Part shown: one piece after another, positions 25,889-34,651 of the stretch
Layout: each line of letters begins with the position of its first letter
Numbering within the stretch: position 1 is the first letter of the stretch
From: Vibrio pacinii DSM 19139
GTDB lineage: Bacteria; Pseudomonadota; Gammaproteobacteria; Enterobacterales; Vibrionaceae
Direction of reading: 5' to 3'
Assembly: GCF_000711795.1 (NCBI RefSeq)
Contig: NZ_KL543978.1
Coordinates: 1 to 64,000 of the forward strand
Length of the DNA stretch: 64,000 nucleotides
Translations under genes and position numbers: made by a program
Notes under the pieces: model-generated
Seen by the model: the letters and a program-made list of their open reading frames with translations, nothing else
Databases searched by the model: none
What the model was told of the DNA's origin: nothing

Positions 25889-27349
25889 ATGAATAAAACT
25901 AAAATTGTCGCGACGCTTGGCCCAGCAAGCCAAGATGCCGAAACGTTAGCAGAAATGATTCGAGCTGGTGTCAATGTCGTACGGCTCAACTTCTCCCACG
26001 GTCATCAGCAAGACCACATTGCGACGGCTCTTAAAGTTCGTACTATCGCCAAACAACTGGGTAAACATGTCGGAATTTTGGTTGACCTTCAAGGCCCTAA
26101 AATCCGGATTTCATGCTTTGAAGCTGGTGCCATCCATCTAAATCAGGGCGATATTTTTTACTTAGATGGTCAACTGGCGCCTAACGCTGGTAATCAGCAA
26201 GCGGTCGGTCTTGATTACCCTCAATTGATTCAGGATCTGGAGCCAGGAAATATTCTGCTACTTGATGATGGCCGCATACAGTTGGAAACATTGGCCGTTG
26301 ATAAAAAGATGCAAAAAGTCAAAACCCGCGCACTCAATGGCGGTAAGCTTTCAAATCGTAAAGGAATTAATTTACTCGGTGGCGGTTTATCTGCGCCAGC
26401 TCTGACCGACAAAGATAAACAAGACATCACCACCGCCACTCTAATTGACGCTGATTTCTTGGCGGTCTCATTTCCGCGCAATGCAGACGACTTACATTAC
26501 GCCCGCTCTATCGCGGTTCAAGCCGGATGCAATGCGCAAATAGTGGCAAAAATCGAACGTGCGGAAATTGTCACTGATGAAGATTCGATGGACAAAGTGA
26601 TCGCCGCTTCAGACATCATCATGGTCGCACGTGGCGATCTGGGTGTCGAGATCGGCGATGCACGTCTACCTGCGGTGCAAAAAGCGTTGATTTCACGAGC
26701 GAAGCACCTAGGTAAACCCGTGATCACTGCCACCCAAATGATGGAATCAATGATTGAAAATCCTCTACCAACCCGCGCTGAGGTGATGGATGTCGCCAAT
26801 GCAATCATTGACGGTACCGACGCAATCATGTTGTCCGCTGAGTCTGCGATGGGAAGCTACCCTGTAGAAGCGGTGAAGGCAATGGTTAGAATTGCCGAAG
26901 GCGTTGAAGCTGAAAGCGTATGTTCGGGTGCCTGCTGGGAGCAGATTCAACAATTGTGCAGTGACAGCAGCAAAAGCTTTGCTATCTCATCGATGATTTC
27001 TGCGGCACGTTCAGAGCAAGCACTAGGCGTTGCTGTCTACACAGAAAGTGGTGAAACACCTTTGTTGATGTCGCGCTGCCAAAGTAAAGCCGTGATATGG
27101 GCATTGAGCAATGATGAAAAGCTACTGACAAGAATGAGTATTCTACGCGGCGTAGAGCCTATGTATCTCGACACAACTCATTCATCGTCAGATGCAGCAT
27201 TAATCGTCATCCCTCTATTGAGTAATGAGCTGGCTAAACGTGGTATCTCGTCACTGCTTATCTCTCGTTTTGAGTCGGTTGAAAACGTCGGTGATATCAA
27301 CATCAGTCGACTGGTTCAGATCAAACCAAGCACCTGCATTGCTGCCTAA
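25889..27349 (+). CDS. pyk: Pyruvate kinase
   Basis: Converts PEP and ADP to pyruvate and ATP, the last step of glycolysis. From ATG 25889 (AGG 8 nt upstream) it has 486 residues. The N-terminus MNKTKIVATLGPAS is canonical. The active-site signature IVAKIERAEIV holds the catalytic Lys. The Mg/PEP segment ARGDLGVEIG and the block ITATQMMESMIENPLPTRAE are intact. The frame is open to 25817, but that extension is a poor match and has no ribosome binding site. Placed after pgtP, this copy probably serves imported PEP and phosphoglycerate; Vibrio genomes usually hold another pyruvate kinase elsewhere. Confidence 0.95.
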   Translation: MNKTKIVATLGPASQDAETLAEMIRAGVNVVRLNFSHGHQQDHIATALKVRTIAKQLGKHVGILVDLQGPKIRISCFEAGAIHLNQGDIFYLDGQLAPNAGNQQAVGLDYPQLIQDLEPGNILLLDDGRIQLETLAVDKKMQKVKTRALNGGKLSNRKGINLLGGGLSAPALTDKDKQDITTATLIDADFLAVSFPRNADDLHYARSIAVQAGCNAQIVAKIERAEIVTDEDSMDKVIAASDIIMVARGDLGVEIGDARLPAVQKALISRAKHLGKPVITATQMMESMIENPLPTRAEVMDVANAIIDGTDAIMLSAESAMGSYPVEAVKAMVRIAEGVEAESVCSGACWEQIQQLCSDSSKSFAISSMISAARSEQALGVAVYTESGETPLLMSRCQSKAVIWALSNDEKLLTRMSILRGVEPMYLDTTHSSSDAALIVIPLLSNELAKRGISSLLISRFESVENVGDINISRLVQIKPSTCIAA

Positions 27350-27406
27350 CGATGGCAGTTAACTTGCCCTCCCCCACCCTCGCTCCACAGGGATTATAGG
27401 GATTTT

Positions 27407-27433
27407 GGCCTACCTTCGGGTAGGTCCTTTTTG
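27407..27433 (+). terminator. Rho-independent terminator after pyruvate kinase
   Basis: GGCCTACC-TTCG-GGTAGGTC forms an 8-bp stem with a stable tetraloop, followed by CCTTTTTGTTT. Confidence 0.85.
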
Positions 27434-27533
27434 TTTATGACAGTGATCAACACGCCACGTCTATTTTTACGTTAAAGTCTCATCCATACTAAAAACACCG
27501 CTTTACAAAGCACGTTTTAACGCTATTATTTGC

Positions 27534-27549
27534 ACGCAAACGATTACCT
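27534..27549 (+). promoter_or_regulatory. PurR-like box upstream of fhs
   Basis: ACGCAAACGATTACCT matches 13 of 16 positions of the PurR palindrome I recall, ACGCAAACGTTTGCGT. It lies 30 bp before the fhs start. Fhs supplies 10-formyl-tetrahydrofolate for purine synthesis, so PurR control is sensible. Confidence 0.5.
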
Positions 27550-27579
27550 CACTTTTTGTGTGCTTATTTTGAGGGTTTT

Positions 27580-29328
27580 ATGCTGTCCGATATCGATATC
27601 TGTCGTAAGACAATTCTCCAACCCATTACCCAAGTCGCGCACAATGCAGGACTAAGGGATAGTGAATTTCATAGCCAAGGTAAATACAAAGCAAAAGTTG
27701 CATTAGATACCCTTAAACGTCTGCAACATCACCCCACGGGAAAGCTTGTTTTAGTCACCGCTATCACTCCAACTCCGCTTGGCGAGGGTAAGACAGTAAC
27801 AACCATTGGTCTTTCGCAAGGATTGGCTAAGTTACAACAATCCGTGATGGCATGCATCAGACAACCTTCTATGGGCCCAATTTTCGGCGTCAAAGGCGGT
27901 GCCGCAGGTGGTGGTTACTCTCAAGTGGCTCCAATGGAAGAGCTCAACCTCCATTTGACAGGAGACATTCACGCCGTGACTGCCGCGCACAATCTAGCGG
28001 CCGCGGCTATCGATGCCCGCATTTATCATGAACAACGTTTGGGGTATCAAGACTTCGAGCAGCGCAGTGGTATGAAAGCATTACGCATTGATAGCAAGCG
28101 TGTAGTTTGGAAGCGCGTGATGGACCACAATGATCGCGCGCTGCGGATGGTCACGGTTGGGCAAAATGAACCGGACAAAACCGTTAATGGCTTTGAGCGT
28201 CTCGATGGTTTTGATATTTCGGCAGCCTCCGAACTGATGGCAATCTTAGCCCTAGCAAGTGATTTGAAAGACTTACGGTCTCGCATTGGTCGTATTGTGG
28301 TCGCTTATAACCTCGAAGGCCATCCTGTTACAACTGAAGATCTTCAGGTAGCAGGCGCGATGGCTGTCAGTATGAAGGAAGCGATTGAACCAACGCTAAT
28401 GCAAACGCTTGAAGGAGTACCGACGTTAATTCACGCCGGACCATTTGCCAACATCGCCCATGGGAACTCTTCGATCATTGCCGACAATATTGCCACCAGG
28501 TTATGCGACTATACCGTCACTGAAGGTGGCTTTGGCTCTGACATGGGGTTTGAAAAAGCCTGTAATATTAAAGCGCAGATGTCAGCCAAGGCACCAGACT
28601 GTGCGGTCATCGTTGCGACCCTGCGTGGCCTCAAAGCCAATTCGGGCCACTACCAATTAATACCTGGGCAATCTATTCCTGACACCCTATTTGCCGATGA
28701 CGAGCAAGCTCTTGAGTCAGGGTTTGAGAACCTCAAATGGCACATTAATAACGTCAATAAGTACGGCGTACCAGCCGTAGTTGCGATCAACCGCTTTCCA
28801 CAAGACAGCGAACATGAATTGCAGTTACTCAAACAATGGGTCGAATCCCTACCAAACAATGTTGCGGTCGCAATTAGTGAAGGCTTTAGCCAAGGCGGTA
28901 ATGGCACGTTAGAACTGGCGGATAAAGTCATCCAACAATGCACCAAACCATCGATATTCAAACCTCTTTATCACTTTTCTCAGCCCACGGAGGAAAAGCT
29001 GATGGCGGTTGCTGAAAGTGGTTATGGTGCAGCCAGTATTACGTTTAGTGACAAAGCTAAGCAGCAACTCGCCGATCTTAAACATCATGGATTTGATAAT
29101 CTTGCTGTCTGTTTGGCCAAAACACCGATGTCGATTTCAACCGATGGTTCGGTCAAAGGGGTACCGAAAGGCTTTGATGTCCCCGTTCGAGAGCTTAGGC
29201 TTTGTGCTGGTGCAGGGTTTGTCTATGCTCTGTGTGGTAATGTCATGACAATGCCTGGCTTACCCGAAAAACCCGCTTTCATGCATCTCGATATCGATGA
29301 TAATGGCAATATTATCGGCTTAAGCTAA
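27580..29328 (+). CDS. fhs: Formate-tetrahydrofolate ligase
   Basis: Makes 10-formyl-tetrahydrofolate from formate, THF and ATP, supplying one-carbon units for purines and fMet-tRNA. From ATG 27580 (GAGGG upstream) it has 582 residues; the bacterial family is about 550-560. The P-loop TPLGEGKTVTTIGL near residue 65 binds ATP. Other family blocks are PSMGPIFGVKGGAAGGGYSQ and the folate-binding segment AGPFANIAHGNSS. The C-terminal AGAGFVYALCGNVMTMPGLP is typical. It is a single-gene unit between two terminators. Confidence 0.96.
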   Translation: MLSDIDICRKTILQPITQVAHNAGLRDSEFHSQGKYKAKVALDTLKRLQHHPTGKLVLVTAITPTPLGEGKTVTTIGLSQGLAKLQQSVMACIRQPSMGPIFGVKGGAAGGGYSQVAPMEELNLHLTGDIHAVTAAHNLAAAAIDARIYHEQRLGYQDFEQRSGMKALRIDSKRVVWKRVMDHNDRALRMVTVGQNEPDKTVNGFERLDGFDISAASELMAILALASDLKDLRSRIGRIVVAYNLEGHPVTTEDLQVAGAMAVSMKEAIEPTLMQTLEGVPTLIHAGPFANIAHGNSSIIADNIATRLCDYTVTEGGFGSDMGFEKACNIKAQMSAKAPDCAVIVATLRGLKANSGHYQLIPGQSIPDTLFADDEQALESGFENLKWHINNVNKYGVPAVVAINRFPQDSEHELQLLKQWVESLPNNVAVAISEGFSQGGNGTLELADKVIQQCTKPSIFKPLYHFSQPTEEKLMAVAESGYGAASITFSDKAKQQLADLKHHGFDNLAVCLAKTPMSISTDGSVKGVPKGFDVPVRELRLCAGAGFVYALCGNVMTMPGLPEKPAFMHLDIDDNGNIIGLS

Positions 29329-29341
29329 TTTGGCGCATGCT

Positions 29342-29388
29342 AACAGCAAACTAAGCAACATTAAGTACTTGGTTTGCTGTTGATTTGT
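29342..29388 (+). terminator. Probable terminator after fhs
   Basis: AACAGCAAAC and GTTTGCTGTT pair as a 10-bp stem across a 20-nt loop (29342-29381), with a short T-rich tail. Confidence 0.55.
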
Positions 29389-29416
29389 ATCGCCATCCCA
29401 TGAAGTTAGTCGTGAG

Positions 29417-31351
29417 ATGGTGTACCATGAAATGACAGTCTCTCAACAATCGGACGTTTTCATGGAAGCAGAGCTACTGGAAATTAAAAACTTCCTATCC
29501 CAACACCCTCCTTTTGACGAATTGGAAGATGATGTACTTAATTACATCACTAAAAATGTCGAAATTTCCTATTATCGTGAAGACACTCCCGTCATTCACT
29601 TCGGTGACGAGATCCACGATTTGTACGTTGTTCGCAGTGGCGTTATTGAGTTGTATCGCCGTAAAGGCGAGTTATACAATCGACTTGATGAAGGCGCGCT
29701 ATTTGGACAGATGGGCATTTTAACCCGTAATAAAGTACGTTTTCCTGCCAAAGCCATCAAAGATAGTTTGCTCTACTGCATCCCTGAAGCGGTGTTTCAA
29801 GAGCTGTATGAAAATCATGAATCCTTTGCCGATTTTGTAGAGGTTGAAAACAACGCTCGCCTGCGCAACACGGTTTCTAGTAGTAATGAACGAAATGACC
29901 TAACCACATCCAAATTGCGAACGTTACTCAGCGGTGAAGCCCCGTTCATCCATAAAACAGAGTCGATTCAAAACGCGGCAATAAAAATGGCCGATGAGAA
30001 TGTGTCATCACTGCTGATTATTGACCCCAATATCACCGATGATGACGAAAGCGATAATAACCCGCTTGTTGGGATCATAACTGACCGAGATCTTTGTACT
30101 CGGGTGTTAGCACAAGGCCTCGATCCGGGTGATGATGTCGCGAGCGTGATGACCACAGAAGTCATTTCACTCGACTACAATGCGTACGTGTATGAAGCGA
30201 TGCTAACCATGCTGCGCTACAATGTCCATCACCTACCAGTGCTCAAAGACAAAAAGCCAATCGGTATTATCGAAGCCACTGACATTGTGCGCTACGAGTC
30301 GCAGAACTCTTTGTTGCTGGTGAGTAGTATTTTCCAACAGCAGTCTATTGAAGAGCTCGCCACCCTTGCAGAGCAAGTGAAAGATAGCTTTGTCCGTTTA
30401 GTTAACGAAGATGCTAACTCGCACATGGTTGGCAGTGCAATGTCAGTGATTGGCCGCAGCTTTAAGCAACGTATTATTGAACTCGGTGAAGAAGAACTTG
30501 GCGAGCCACCCGTACCGTACTGTTTTGTCGCGTTAGGATCGATGGGACGTGATGAACAGTTGTTGGTTACCGACCAAGATAACGCCATTATTCTTGATAA
30601 CACCTTTATCAAGGAAGAGCATGATGCGTATTTCGCTGAACTTGCCAAACGTGTCTGTGATGGATTGGACAAATGTGGCTACAGCTACTGTACTGGCGAT
30701 ATTATGGCCACAAATCCAGATTGGCGCATGACCCGTACCGAATGGGAAGAGTGTTTCGCTGATTGGATCGACAACCCAAACCCTAAAGCGCTGCTTAATG
30801 CTTCGATCTTCTTCGATCTTGATGGCGTCTATGGCCGGCTGAAGTGGGCTGAACAGCTTAATGGATTCATCGTTCGCCGTGCTCGACGCAATAACCGCTT
30901 CTTAGCTTGTCTAGCAAGAAATGCGATGAACCGGACTCCACCACTCGGTTTCTTTAAAGACTTTGTGATGGAAAAAGATGGTCAACACAAAAACTCGATT
31001 AATTTGAAGCGCCGCGGTACCGCGCCTTTGGCGGATCTTATTCGCGTTCATGCTTTAGCCGTCGGTTCGCGCTCTAAAAACTCGTTTGAACGCCTAGACG
31101 ATATTCACGATGCCGGAATTTTGCCCAAAGGCAAAGCGCGCGATCTCAGTGACGCGTTGGAGTTTATCTCTATGGTCCGCATTCGCCACCAAGCGTACGA
31201 TGTAGAGAATCAGATCGATCCAGACAACAATATTGAACCCGAACACCTGTCTGAGTTTGAGCGTCGAAACCTTAAAGATGCTTTCCAAATTTTGAGCAAT
31301 GCGCAGAACTTCCTCAAGTTCCGTTACTCTGCCAGCAAAAACTTTAAGTGA
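29417..31351 (+). CDS. cNMP-binding, CBS-pair and DUF294 nucleotidyltransferase-like protein
   Basis: A cytosolic signal protein of about 644 residues. It has a cyclic-nucleotide-binding-like domain (about 20-140), two CBS motifs (about 175-300) that usually bind adenine nucleotides, a DUF294 nucleotidyltransferase-like domain (SMGRDEQLLVTDQDNA, about 375-390) and its DUF294_C helical domain. The enzyme activity of the family is not established. The start is uncertain: ATG 29417 opens the frame, but ATG 29462 (MEAELLEIKNFLS) is where family members seem to begin. The exonuclease gene starts 7 bp later. This pair is often found beside acetate uptake genes, but not here. Confidence 0.88.
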   Translation: MVYHEMTVSQQSDVFMEAELLEIKNFLSQHPPFDELEDDVLNYITKNVEISYYREDTPVIHFGDEIHDLYVVRSGVIELYRRKGELYNRLDEGALFGQMGILTRNKVRFPAKAIKDSLLYCIPEAVFQELYENHESFADFVEVENNARLRNTVSSSNERNDLTTSKLRTLLSGEAPFIHKTESIQNAAIKMADENVSSLLIIDPNITDDDESDNNPLVGIITDRDLCTRVLAQGLDPGDDVASVMTTEVISLDYNAYVYEAMLTMLRYNVHHLPVLKDKKPIGIIEATDIVRYESQNSLLLVSSIFQQQSIEELATLAEQVKDSFVRLVNEDANSHMVGSAMSVIGRSFKQRIIELGEEELGEPPVPYCFVALGSMGRDEQLLVTDQDNAIILDNTFIKEEHDAYFAELAKRVCDGLDKCGYSYCTGDIMATNPDWRMTRTEWEECFADWIDNPNPKALLNASIFFDLDGVYGRLKWAEQLNGFIVRRARRNNRFLACLARNAMNRTPPLGFFKDFVMEKDGQHKNSINLKRRGTAPLADLIRVHALAVGSRSKNSFERLDDIHDAGILPKGKARDLSDALEFISMVRIRHQAYDVENQIDPDNNIEPEHLSEFERRNLKDAFQILSNAQNFLKFRYSASKNFK

Positions 31352-31358
31352 GGCACTG

Positions 31359-32078
31359 ATGATCAGAAAAATCATGTCCCCACCGTCGATTGATTGGAAA
31401 GCCAAGTTCTCGCGGAAACTTGAAGTCATTAAAGATGATGCGTTGCGCAGTTACTACACAGCGGGGGTTCCAGATCCAAGCACGCCATTAAATGAAGTGA
31501 CTTTTCTGGCGATGGACTTTGAAACCACAGGCCTAGACTCGCTTACAGATGACATCATTACCATTGGTACTGTGCCATTTACGCTCAATCGAATCTTTAT
31601 CAATCAAGCAAAACATTGGACAGTAAAACCGCGTAGACAATTGGCAGAAGAGTCTGTCATTATCCACGGCATTACTCATTCGGATGTGCTCGATGCACCC
31701 GATCTCTCTGCGGTTTATCAAGATGTATTGGCTCAAATGTCGGGGCGTGTCATGGTGGTCCACTACCAGCGCATCGAACGCGAATTCTTTGCCAATGCGT
31801 TATTAACGCGAATTAATGAAGGGATTGAGTTTCCAGTCGTTGATACAATGCAGATTGAATCACATGTGCAAAAGAAACATCATGGCGGCATCATCAATAA
31901 AATACGAGGCCGAAAACCTGAATCGGTTCGGCTAGGCGCCAGTCGCACTCGCTATGGTTTACCGCTCTATACCCCGCATCATGCTCTAACCGATGCGGTA
32001 GCAACTGCTGAACTACTTCAGGCGCAAATTGCCCATCATTACGATGCTAAAATGCCAATTGGACAGTTGTGGATTTAA
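31359..32078 (+). CDS. DEDD-family 3'-5' exonuclease (DnaQ-like)
   Basis: A protein of 239 residues with a DnaQ/epsilon-type fold that would cleave nucleotides from 3' ends. Exo I reads FLAMDFETTGLDS, with the first Asp and Glu. HGITHSDV and the region around VVHYQRIEREFF form Exo II. The HHALTDAVATAELL block near residue 215 provides the last His and Asp of Exo III. ATG 31359 has GAGG about 6 nt upstream and starts 7 bp after the preceding stop, so the two genes are translationally linked. It is too short and too different to be the replicative proofreading subunit. The substrate is unknown. Confidence 0.88.
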   Translation: MIRKIMSPPSIDWKAKFSRKLEVIKDDALRSYYTAGVPDPSTPLNEVTFLAMDFETTGLDSLTDDIITIGTVPFTLNRIFINQAKHWTVKPRRQLAEESVIIHGITHSDVLDAPDLSAVYQDVLAQMSGRVMVVHYQRIEREFFANALLTRINEGIEFPVVDTMQIESHVQKKHHGGIINKIRGRKPESVRLGASRTRYGLPLYTPHHALTDAVATAELLQAQIAHHYDAKMPIGQLWI

Positions 32079-32096
32079 TGCTTAAATAGTGGAGAT

Positions 32097-32130
32097 AAAA
32101 AAGGGGGCGATACATCATCGCCCCCTTTTT
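32097..32130. terminator. Strong bidirectional terminator between the exonuclease gene and opuD
   Basis: AAAAAGGGGGCGA and TCGCCCCCTTTTT pair perfectly (13 bp) around a 7-nt loop, giving a U tract on both strands. Confidence 0.93.
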
Positions 32131-32150
32131 CGTATGTTTAGCACAACCGG

Positions 32151-33722
32151 TTAGCGGCGCTCTGTTCTCATACCCATGATCAAACTGACACACATCAGCA
32201 AGAGTACAAAGGTAAATGGTAGCGCAGTAGAGATTGCCCCTGCCTGCAGCGCTTGAACCGCTTCAGAACCACCAACCCATAGCAAGGCAACTGCAATCGC
32301 CCCTTCCATGAAGGCCCAGAATATACGCTGAGTGACTGGTGCATCTACTTTACCACCAGCCGTGATACTGTCGATAACCAACGAGCCAGAGTCCGAAGAA
32401 GTAATAAAGAACACCAACACCAACACGACGGCAATGATTGACAGAATTGAGCCATAAGGCAGAACATCAAACATCTGGAACATCGCAAGCGAAACATCAG
32501 TTAAACCGTTAGTACCAAGCTCACCGACATTGTTCATTACTTGGTCAATCGCCAAACCACCAAAGGTCGACATCCAAATAACCGTCACAGCCGTTGGAAC
32601 CAGTAGAACAGCAGTAATGAATTCACGTACTGTACGACCTTTTGATACACGAGCGATAAACATGCCCACGAATGGTGACCATGAAATCCACCATGCCCAG
32701 TAGAATACTGTCCAGCCTTGGAACCAAGCTTCGTCTTGACGACCATGCGGGTTACTCAGCGGGATTAGGTTTTCTACGTATGCCATAAACGTCGTACCGA
32801 TGTTACCAAGTACAATCGCGTAGCCAATCAGGGCAACCATAATCAGTAGCAAGAAGGCGATAACCATATTGATGTTACTGATCACTTTCACACCACCGTC
32901 AATACCACGCACAACCGAAACGACGGCGAGTAAGGTAACAACAGTGATAACGATAACTTGCAAGCCAAGACCAGAGTCAAGGCCAAACACATGGTGAATA
33001 CCACTTGCTGCTTGTTGTGCGCCTAAACCCAGTGATGTTGCCAAGCCAAACAGAGTGGCTAATACCGCGAGAATATCGACAATATGACCTGCCCAACCCC
33101 AAGCGCGATCGCCTAAAATCGGGTAAAAAATTGAACGAATTGAGAGTGGTAAGCCTTTGTTGTAAGCAAAGAACGCTAGTGAAAGCGCCACAACACCGTA
33201 GATAGCCCATGGGTGAAGGCCCCAGTGGAACATGGTCGCGCCAAGCGCTAATCTTGCAGCTTCCGGCGTATTCGCTTCTACGCCCAGCGGCGTTTCATAC
33301 CAACCAGTGAAGTATGCAACAGGCTCTGCCACACTCCAGAACATCAGACCGATGCCCATGCCTGCTGCAAATAGCATCGATAGCCAAGAAATATACGAGA
33401 AGTCGGCGGTTGCGTCAGTCCCCCCCAAACGGATTTTACCATACGGTGACACCACTAACGCCAAGCAGAAGATCACAAAAATGTTGCCAGACCAGATAAA
33501 TAACCAGTCAAAACTGCCAATGATCTGCCACTTGATGCCATCGAGCGTCGCTTTCGCTGACTCTGCATCCATTATTAACACAGCGATTAAAAACGCTGCA
33601 ATCAGACCCGCACTCCAGCCAAAGACCGGATTGTGCACATCGAAACCCCATTTCTGTACATTATCTTGACCGACCGTATAGTCGGTACTATCGATACTGT
33701 ACTTATCTATGCCTTTAGTCAT
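32151..33722 (-). CDS. opuD: BCCT-family glycine betaine transporter
   Basis: An Na+- or H+-coupled uptake protein for betaine-type compatible solutes, 523 residues with twelve membrane helices. It shows the glycine-rich segment AAGMGIGLMFWSVAEPV and the tryptophan box in WTVFYWAWWISWSPFVGMFI. The C-terminus ends soon after the last helix (MGMRTERR), so it lacks the long osmosensing tail of BetP. It has GTGAGGAAAA before ATG 33722. It is divergent from a CosR-type regulator, the same arrangement as opuD/cosR in V. cholerae and bccT3/cosR in V. parahaemolyticus. Induction by salt is expected from that comparison. Confidence 0.93.
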   Translation of the reverse strand: MTKGIDKYSIDSTDYTVGQDNVQKWGFDVHNPVFGWSAGLIAAFLIAVLIMDAESAKATLDGIKWQIIGSFDWLFIWSGNIFVIFCLALVVSPYGKIRLGGTDATADFSYISWLSMLFAAGMGIGLMFWSVAEPVAYFTGWYETPLGVEANTPEAARLALGATMFHWGLHPWAIYGVVALSLAFFAYNKGLPLSIRSIFYPILGDRAWGWAGHIVDILAVLATLFGLATSLGLGAQQAASGIHHVFGLDSGLGLQVIVITVVTLLAVVSVVRGIDGGVKVISNINMVIAFLLLIMVALIGYAIVLGNIGTTFMAYVENLIPLSNPHGRQDEAWFQGWTVFYWAWWISWSPFVGMFIARVSKGRTVREFITAVLLVPTAVTVIWMSTFGGLAIDQVMNNVGELGTNGLTDVSLAMFQMFDVLPYGSILSIIAVVLVLVFFITSSDSGSLVIDSITAGGKVDAPVTQRIFWAFMEGAIAVALLWVGGSEAVQALQAGAISTALPFTFVLLLMCVSLIMGMRTERR

Positions 33723-34101
33723 TTTTCCTCACTACCTCTAGTTTCAAATGCACAACAGATTGCCAACGTAGAAATCATTAGAGTTAAAATGATAATTTTA
33801 ATACTACAATCTGATACACCTCTCATTATTTTACTCACATTATCGTTAAATTCCAGCAATGCGCTATTTTTTAACCATATTTTCTTAAATTAGCATAACG
33901 AAAGACCAACATTTAACCAATGCACTAGTACTTTATCTGTTGTAAATTTTAGTACACTAAACATGAGCCCTGTAAAAAAAAGTCTGAAAATCGGACCGAC
34001 CACTGCTGTTTGTTGAAATAGAGGCTTTTTTTCAATGCTCGATTAAGGTATTTTGCGTTGCTTTCATTATCATTATAAAAGACAGTACTTAAGGATCTGA
34101 A
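33723..34101. other. Divergent control region of opuD and cosR
   Basis: 379 bp of AT-rich DNA without a supported gene. It holds the CosR/EctR-type operator at 33948-33961 and must hold both promoters. Confidence 0.6.
33948..33961. promoter_or_regulatory. CosR/EctR-type operator in the opuD-cosR region
   Basis: TTTAGT-AC-ACTAAA has perfect 6-bp arms. On the minus strand it reads TGTTTAGT-GT-ACTAAAAT, close to the EctR1 site I recall from Methylomicrobium, TATTTAGT-GT-ACTATATA, with the same 8+2+8 layout. EctR1 and CosR are related MarR proteins, and cosR is the adjacent gene. Confidence 0.65.
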
Positions 34102-34584
34102 TTGGAAAAGCATGAAGAAGTCCTTATCTCGATTCGCCAAATTATCCGTGCGATCGATTTACACTCAAAGAAACTCAGCAAAGAATCGGGACTAACAGGC
34201 CCTCAGTTGATATTAATGCGCTCAATTCGCGAGTTGGGTGAAGTAACCATTCGTCAACTGTCTGATCATACGAATATGAGCCAAGCAACCGCGACAACGA
34301 TACTAGACCGCTTAGAACGCAATGGCCTAGTTCAACGTGTTCGCAGTAACAAAGACAAACGTAAAGTTCATGCTCACCTTACTGAGAAAGGTAACGTGTT
34401 ACTCAGTCAAGCCCCAATGCCACTGCAACAGAGCTTTATTACTAAATTCCAACACTTAGAAGAGTGGGAGCAGTCGCTTCTGCTTTCGTCTGTTCAACGC
34501 ATATCTTCGATGATGAATGCAGAAGAATACGACGTAGCGCCAGTTTTGGAAATTGGCAGTATCACACAACCAGAATATAAATAA
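34102..34584 (+). CDS. cosR: CosR/EctR-type MarR regulator of compatible solute genes
   Basis: A MarR-family dimeric repressor of 160 residues. In Vibrio, CosR represses ectoine synthesis and betaine transporter genes at low salt. The winged helix-turn-helix runs from about residue 45 to 100: VTIRQLSDHTNMSQATATTI is the helix-turn-helix and RVRSNKDKRKVHAHLT is the wing. The start is TTG 34102, supported by AAGGA 7 nt upstream and by the conserved N-terminus MEKHEEVLISIRQIIRAID. It is divergent from opuD across a region with a matching operator. A GGDEF gene follows 67 bp later on the same strand. Confidence 0.93.
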   Translation: MEKHEEVLISIRQIIRAIDLHSKKLSKESGLTGPQLILMRSIRELGEVTIRQLSDHTNMSQATATTILDRLERNGLVQRVRSNKDKRKVHAHLTEKGNVLLSQAPMPLQQSFITKFQHLEEWEQSLLLSSVQRISSMMNAEEYDVAPVLEIGSITQPEYK

Positions 34585-34651
34585 GGACATTTGCTTTCAC
34601 GCCCCTTTACGCTTACGTTTATTGAATAAAATTGTCAGTAGAGAGAGCTGG

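Noticed and set aside
33232..33669. 145-codon open frame on the plus strand inside opuD
   Set aside because: It is antisense to a conserved transporter, has no ribosome binding site and gives a low-complexity product.
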